Source of the DNA: Methanobacteriota archaeon
Lineage (GTDB): Archaea; Nanobdellota; Nanobdellia; Woesearchaeales; SM23-78
Direction: 5' to 3'
Assembly (NCBI GenBank): GCA_030637925.1
Contig: DAOWFR010000080.1
Location: forward strand, 1 to 8,548
DNA length: 8,548 bases
A program made the position numbers and the translations under genes. The first letter of the stretch is position 1. Each line of letters starts with the position of its first letter. The notes below the pieces were generated by a model. The model saw only the letters and a program-made list of their open reading frames with translations, was not told where the DNA came from and did not search any database. Below are positions 5,233 to 8,548 of the stretch, in pieces.

Positions 5233-7572
5233 ATGTTTTTTAAGTTGAGGCAGAATCAGGTTTACTCTGTTATTTTGTTCTTGTTTTTTTTGTCTGGTGT
5301 TTCTGCTTTGGTTTATGAGATTGTTTGGGTTAAGTGGTTTGGTTATGTTTTTGGTGTTACTATTTATGCTGTTACTACTGTTGTTGCTGCTTTTATGGGT
5401 GGTTTGGCTCTTGGTAGTTTTTTGTTTGGTAGGTATGTTGATAGGCAGAGGAATCCTTTGAGGATTTATATTTTATTGGAGTTGGGTATTGCTTTGTATG
5501 CTGTTTCTTTTCCTTTGATTATTAAGAAGGTTAATTTGTTGTACATAGTTTTAAGTAAATACTTGGGTTTTTCTGTTTTTGTTCATAGTGTTGGTATGTT
5601 TGTGTTGGGTTTTATTTTGTTGTTGATTCCTACTGTTTTTATGGGTGGTACTTTGCCTGTTTTGACTAGGTTTATTGTTAGGAAGGTGGAGAGGGTTGGT
5701 GAGAGTGTTGGTGATTTGTATTCTTTGAATACTTTTGGTGGTGCTGTTGGTGTTCTTGTTAGTGCTTTTGTTCTTATTCCTGTTTTGGGTCTTATTTTTA
5801 CTGCTTATGTTGCTATTTTGTTTAATTTGTTTATTGTGTTGGCTTTTGTTTTGCTTAATTATTTGGTTAAGAAGAGGGTTGTTTATAAGTCAGAGGTTGT
5901 GGTTGAAAGACAGGAGAAAAAACTTCCAACTAAGCTTTTTAGTAAATCAACCTTGTATCTTATCTTACTTGTTTTTGGTTTGTCTGGTTTTGCTAGTTTG
6001 GCTTATGAGATTTTGTGGACTAGGATGTTGATGCCTGTTTTTGGTATTCATGTTTATTCTTTTGCTACTGTATTGGCGATTTTTCTTATTGGTATTGCTG
6101 TTGGTAGTTTGATTTTTTCTAGGTTTTTGAATGATTTTTTTAGGGTTTTGGATAAGGAGAATAAGCTTCTTTTTGTTTTTGCTTTGGTGGAACTATTCAT
6201 TGGTGTTGGTGGTGTGTTGTCTGTAATCTTGTTTAATTATTTTGTGTCTGTTGGGAATACTACGCTGAGTAGGTATCTTATTGTGATTGTTCCTACTCTT
6301 TTTATGGGTATAAGTTTTCCTTTGGTGGTTAAGATTTTGGGTAGGAATATTAAGTTTTTGGGCAGGACTGTTGGTAGTGTTTATTCTGTTAATACTGTTG
6401 GTGCTATTTTGGGTACTTTTGTGGCTGGTTTTTTGCTTTTGAGGTTTTTTGGTATTCAGACTAGTGTTTTTTTGGTTGCTGTGATTAATTTTGTTTTGTG
6501 TTTGGTTATTTTGTTGTTGTGTAAGGATGTTAAGAAGGTTTTGAAGACTGTGTTGATTGTTGTGGTAGTTGTGTTTATATTCTTAACTCCTGTAATGAAT
6601 CATTATGCTAGTGAAAATGTATTTAAATATTCTGGAGCGAAATATGGACTTTTAGAAGAGATACTATATTATAAGGAAGGTGTTACTGCATCAGTTACTG
6701 TATACAGAGAAAAATACAAGGAAAATATGTATTCATTATCTATGCAAGTAAATGGTAAGACGCACGCTTCAACTATCCCGGGAGACACAGAGCATTTGAG
6801 CTTATTATCACACTTACCGCTTTTGCTTCATGAAAACCCAGAAGAAACCTTGTTTGTTGGGTTAGCAACTGGGATAAGTGCTGGTGTTGCTACGCTTTAT
6901 CCTGTGAAAACAATTGATGTGGCTGAGATTTCTCCTGAAGTTGTTGAGGCGTCAGAGTTGTTCTCTGATTTTAATTATAATCTTTCAAAGGATGCTAGGT
7001 ATAACTTGATTATTGATGATGCGAGGAACTATTTGTTAAAGACTGATAAGAAGTATGATGTGATATCTTCAGATCCAACAGATCCTTATGTTGCTGGTTC
7101 TGGAAATTTGTTTTCAAAAGATTACTTTGAACTGATTAAAAGCCGGCTTAGAAGAGGAGGAGTTGTTGCTCAATGGGTTCCGTTGTACATGATGTCTAAT
7201 GATGATTTTAAGACAGCTATTAAGACGTTTCAATCTGTTTTCCCTCATATTAATGCTTGGCTTTATGGAGGAGATATTATCCTAATAGGTTCAGATCATG
7301 AAATAAGAATTAACCAAAAGAGATTTGAGAAAGCATTTGAGGATGAGAGAATAAGAGCTGATTTTGAGAAGATTAATATAAGTAATAGTAGTATGTTACT
7401 TAGTTTCTTCTTGTTTAATGAAACAGAGGTTGAAGAGTATGTTAAAGGTGCTAGGATAAACACAGATGACGCCCCGCTCCTGGAATATAACACTCCCAAG
7501 AGCTTGCGTAAAAAAACAATTCCTGAGAACAGGAGAAGCATAGAGGAGTTCAAGAGAAGAAGCAAGAGTTAA
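5233..7572 (+). CDS. Membrane-anchored spermidine-synthase-like protein (duplicated TM module fused to aminopropyltransferase-type domain)
   Basis: A 779-residue fusion. Residues ~10-215 and ~240-455 are two homologous multi-helix membrane modules. LSGVSALVYEIVW (20-32) recurs as LSGFASLAYEILW (250-262), and TVFMGGTLPVL...LYSLNT (134-166) as TLFMGISFPLV...VYSVNT (355-387). A basic linker (~213-238) joins them. Residues ~465-690 form a cytosolic Rossmann domain of the spermidine synthase type: nucleotide loop GLATGISAG (543-551), acidic EISPE (565-569), DDAR (595-598) and SSDPTDPY (612-619, catalytic-Asp region). NTDDAPLLEY (743-752) is the usual tail motif of these fusions. Known relatives transfer aminopropyl from decarboxylated S-adenosylmethionine, but many fused forms are uncharacterised, so the product is uncertain. 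The start is set by GGGAGGGG (5219-5226). Codon use differs sharply between membrane modules and the rest. The gene lies alone between two copies of a gene 3' end. Confidence 0.87.
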   Translation: MFFKLRQNQVYSVILFLFFLSGVSALVYEIVWVKWFGYVFGVTIYAVTTVVAAFMGGLALGSFLFGRYVDRQRNPLRIYILLELGIALYAVSFPLIIKKVNLLYIVLSKYLGFSVFVHSVGMFVLGFILLLIPTVFMGGTLPVLTRFIVRKVERVGESVGDLYSLNTFGGAVGVLVSAFVLIPVLGLIFTAYVAILFNLFIVLAFVLLNYLVKKRVVYKSEVVVERQEKKLPTKLFSKSTLYLILLVFGLSGFASLAYEILWTRMLMPVFGIHVYSFATVLAIFLIGIAVGSLIFSRFLNDFFRVLDKENKLLFVFALVELFIGVGGVLSVILFNYFVSVGNTTLSRYLIVIVPTLFMGISFPLVVKILGRNIKFLGRTVGSVYSVNTVGAILGTFVAGFLLLRFFGIQTSVFLVAVINFVLCLVILLLCKDVKKVLKTVLIVVVVVFIFLTPVMNHYASENVFKYSGAKYGLLEEILYYKEGVTASVTVYREKYKENMYSLSMQVNGKTHASTIPGDTEHLSLLSHLPLLLHENPEETLFVGLATGISAGVATLYPVKTIDVAEISPEVVEASELFSDFNYNLSKDARYNLIIDDARNYLLKTDKKYDVISSDPTDPYVAGSGNLFSKDYFELIKSRLRRGGVVAQWVPLYMMSNDDFKTAIKTFQSVFPHINAWLYGGDIILIGSDHEIRINQKRFEKAFEDERIRADFEKINISNSSMLLSFFLFNETEVEEYVKGARINTDDAPLLEYNTPKSLRKKTIPENRRSIEEFKRRSKS

Positions 7573-7578
7573 CATTTG

Positions 7579-7635
7579 TACCCCCAAAAGAAAAAAAAGA
7601 GAGCAAGAGAAGTGGTGGGGAAGATATTCTCCTGA
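7579..7635 (+). pseudogene. Direct repeat copy 2: orphan 3' end of an RNA-binding protein gene
   Basis: Seven bases after the fusion gene's stop codon, a frame reads YPQKKKKRAREVVGKIFS and then TGA. It matches the C-terminus FPKKKEKARVVVEKIFS of the RNA-binding protein at 4705-5148, with one extra codon and several substitutions. It has no start and no upstream body, so it is a gene remnant. It is in frame with the preceding fusion gene, so read-through of that TAA would append it. The convergent gene at 7641 begins its stop codon 5 bases further on. It may be the original 3' end left after an insertion, or a passenger from a donor genome. Confidence 0.68.
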
Positions 7636-7640
7636 GCTTC

Positions 7641-8039
7641 CTAATATTGCTTAATTTCTTTTAAGATTTTATCTTCTAAAATACATTTCTCTCCAGGTTC
7701 TGGCCCGAGCACTTTTCTTTTAATAAAAGAACAATTACTGAATAACCCATACTCTAAAGTGGCTTCTGAACCGTCTTTAAATTTTACTTGGCGAATTACA
7801 ATGGGATTATAATAATGGGTCATGGCTCTCCATGGTTCTGCATATTTATACTTTTCTTTAAAACTTTCAACTTCTTTTATCTCTCCTTGCTTTATTCCAC
7901 AAGATTGCACCACTCTGTAGCCTTGCTTTCTTCCTCTTGTCAGATTACCGTATTCTCCCAGAATAAATATAGGTGTAGTGATTATTAAATAAGCCATGCC
8001 TATTGTTGCACATTCCTTGATTTTGTTTATTATGGACAT
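7641..8039 (-). CDS. Membrane-anchored small protein of unknown function (132 aa)
   Basis: The start chosen is ATG 8039-8037. GGAGGG (8050-8045 on the minus strand) lies 5 bases before it, whereas the upstream in-frame ATG at 8078 lies at the TATA box and would add 13 unlikely basic residues. The protein has one N-terminal hydrophobic segment (about residues 11-28), then roughly 100 soluble residues with a TRGRKQGYRVVQSC stretch, YNPIVIRQVKFKDG (77-90) and four cysteines (10, 47, 103, 119). Three cysteines are in the soluble part. This looks like a signal-anchored or secreted domain rich in beta strands. I recognise no family. It diverges from the TrmB-type regulator across a 101-base control region with a dyad, so it is a plausible target of that regulator. 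Confidence 0.7.
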   Translation of the reverse strand: MSIINKIKECATIGMAYLIITTPIFILGEYGNLTRGRKQGYRVVQSCGIKQGEIKEVESFKEKYKYAEPWRAMTHYYNPIVIRQVKFKDGSEATLEYGLFSNCSFIKRKVLGPEPGEKCILEDKILKEIKQY

Positions 8040-8044
8040 TTTTT

Positions 8045-8050
8045 CCCTCC
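8045..8050 (-). promoter_or_regulatory. Shine-Dalgarno that sets the start at 8039
   Basis: The minus strand reads GGAGGG followed by five A residues and ATG. This is among the strongest ribosome-binding sites in the window and selects the 132-residue form over the longer frame from 8078. Confidence 0.75.
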
Positions 8051-8075
8051 TTTTTCTCTTAGATGGTATTAGTAA

Positions 8076-8083
8076 CATATAAA
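8076..8083 (-). promoter_or_regulatory. TATA box for the 132-aa membrane-anchored protein gene
   Basis: The minus strand reads GGTTTATATG around this position. Normal spacing places the start near 8054, just upstream of the Shine-Dalgarno at 8050-8045. Confidence 0.55.
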
Positions 8084-8088
8084 CCTTT

Positions 8089-8109
8089 GTTGTAGTATAT
8101 CACCACAAC
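8089..8109. promoter_or_regulatory. Candidate operator: 21-bp imperfect dyad between divergent promoters
   Basis: Half-sites GTTGTAGT (8089-8096) and ACCACAAC (8102-8109) are inverted copies agreeing at 7 of 8 positions, separated by 5 bases. The dyad fills the gap between two outward-facing TATA boxes (8076-8083 and 8110-8119), so a bound dimer would block TBP/TFB access on both sides. It contains TATCAC (8098-8103), one half of the TATCAC-N5-GTGATA motif known for TrmB-like proteins of Thermococcales; the other half is absent. The adjacent TrmB-type regulator is the natural candidate to bind it. Confidence 0.5.
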
Positions 8110-8119
8110 TTTTATATAT
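8110..8119 (+). promoter_or_regulatory. TATA box for the TrmB-family regulator gene
   Basis: TTTTATATAT is centred about 26 bases before the ATG at 8141, which predicts a leaderless transcript starting at or next to the A of the start codon. No Shine-Dalgarno is present. Confidence 0.6.
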
Positions 8120-8140
8120 GATTAAGAATCATCTCTTTCT

Positions 8141-8548
8141 ATGGAAGTAAAAGAATTAATGGACATAGGCTTGACCAAGAACCAGGCAAGGGTTTATCTT
8201 GAGCTCTTAAAATCTCCTGGCCAGAACCCTGGCAGGCTTGCAAAGAAATTATCTATCGACAGGTCATTCATGTACAGCATTCTTAACAGCCTTATAAACA
8301 AGGGCTTATGCAGTTACATAGTAAAGGAAACCAAGAAATATTTTTATGCAACCAATCCTGACAACCTGTTAAAGGAAATAGAAGAAAAAAGAAGCAAGGC
8401 TGTTGGGGTTGTTGAAAAATTAAAAAAAATAAGCCAAGAACCTTCTGAGGGAGAGCTGGTCAGCTTGTATGAAGGCAAAGCAGGATTGAAAGCCTTTGTG
8501 AGGGATTTCTTGGAATCAGATTCTTTCTGCACTCTTGGGGGTGGAGGC
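8141..8548 (+). CDS. TrmB-family transcriptional regulator, N-terminal part (runs off the window)
   Basis: The frame is open from ATG 8141 to the window end, giving 136 residues. It begins MEVKELMDIGLTKNQARVYL, the hallmark opening of TrmB-type winged helix-turn-helix domains. Residues ~10-70 form the DNA-binding domain: the putative recognition helix is RSFMYSILNSLINKG and the wing ends KKYFYATNP. Residues ~72-98 (NLLKEIEEKRSKAVGVVEKL) are a likely coiled-coil dimer helix. VSLYEGKAGLKAFVRDFL (107-124) then opens the PLD-like domain usual in the family. The sugar-binding C-terminal domain found in some members would lie beyond the window. Such proteins repress or activate by blocking or aiding TBP/TFB. 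The start is supported by the TATA box 26 bases upstream. Autoregulation and control of the divergent gene are inferred from the dyad between them. Confidence 0.88.
   Translation, partial: MEVKELMDIGLTKNQARVYLELLKSPGQNPGRLAKKLSIDRSFMYSILNSLINKGLCSYIVKETKKYFYATNPDNLLKEIEEKRSKAVGVVEKLKKISQEPSEGELVSLYEGKAGLKAFVRDFLESDSFCTLGGGG

Noticed and set aside
5735..6031. A 98-codon Leu/Val-rich plus-strand frame inside the fusion gene
   Set aside because: It is an out-of-frame shadow created by the T/G-rich codons of the membrane module; the 779-codon frame has clear family motifs throughout this stretch.
7296..7565. An 89-codon minus-strand frame (Leu/Ser-rich) opposite the end of the fusion gene
   Set aside because: It is antisense to conserved C-terminal sequence including NTDDAPLLEY and has no start signals.
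8040..8078. Longer N-terminus for the minus-strand 132-residue protein, starting at 8078
   Set aside because: That ATG overlaps the likely TATA box and would lie upstream of the expected transcript start; the strong GGAGGG selects 8039.
1..8548. CRISPR arrays, insertion sequences with terminal inverted repeats, transposase or integrase genes
   Set aside because: No regularly spaced repeats and no recombinase motifs were seen; the only mobile-like sign is the direct repeat around 5233-7572.

Overview
The window looks like a compact, AT-rich archaeal genome, most probably from a DPANN-type lineage. Four things point there. The minus strand of 1897-2163 carries an archaeal-type SRP (7S) RNA. 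Starts are often preceded by TATA-like boxes 25-35 bases upstream with no Shine-Dalgarno (leaderless or near-leaderless transcripts). Gene ends overlap or abut. The gene families are archaeal: a presenilin-like protease, a COG1325-type RNA-binding protein and a TrmB regulator. The exact lineage cannot be read from this sequence.

Layout. (1) 2-1689, plus strand: a tight three-gene operon with the C-terminal part of an aldehyde:ferredoxin-oxidoreductase-family enzyme (resembling glyceraldehyde-3-phosphate:Fd oxidoreductase), a 7-TM membrane protein of unknown function and a THEP1-like P-loop NTPase. (2) 1678-2163, minus strand: the SRP RNA, then a 58-residue two-TM protein. (3) 2266-3684, plus strand: an MBL-fold hydrolase and a 5-TM protein of unknown function. 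(4) 3679-4617, minus strand: a presenilin/SPP-type intramembrane aspartyl protease with YD, GGGD and PAMP motifs. (5) 4705-5148, plus strand: an RNA-binding protein of the COG1325 type. (6) 5233-7572, plus strand: a 779-residue fusion of a duplicated membrane module with a spermidine-synthase-like domain. (7) 7641-8039, minus strand: an unknown membrane-anchored protein. (8) 8141 to the window end, plus strand: a TrmB-family regulator, divergent from (7) across a shared control region with a dyad.

Two observations stand out. First, the spermidine-synthase fusion gene is bracketed by two copies of the same gene end: the last ~18 codons of the RNA-binding gene recur, diverged but still ending in a stop codon, just after the fusion gene. 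This is the footprint of a gene inserted by recombination at a gene 3' end. Second, within that fusion gene the two membrane repeats use almost only codons ending in T or G, while the linker between them and the catalytic domain use ordinary mixed codons.

Membrane functions dominate the window: SRP RNA for targeting, an intramembrane protease, four further multi-pass proteins and one anchored protein. Apart from the first operon and the last divergent pair, the genes appear to be separately promoted, so I infer no single pathway linking them all.
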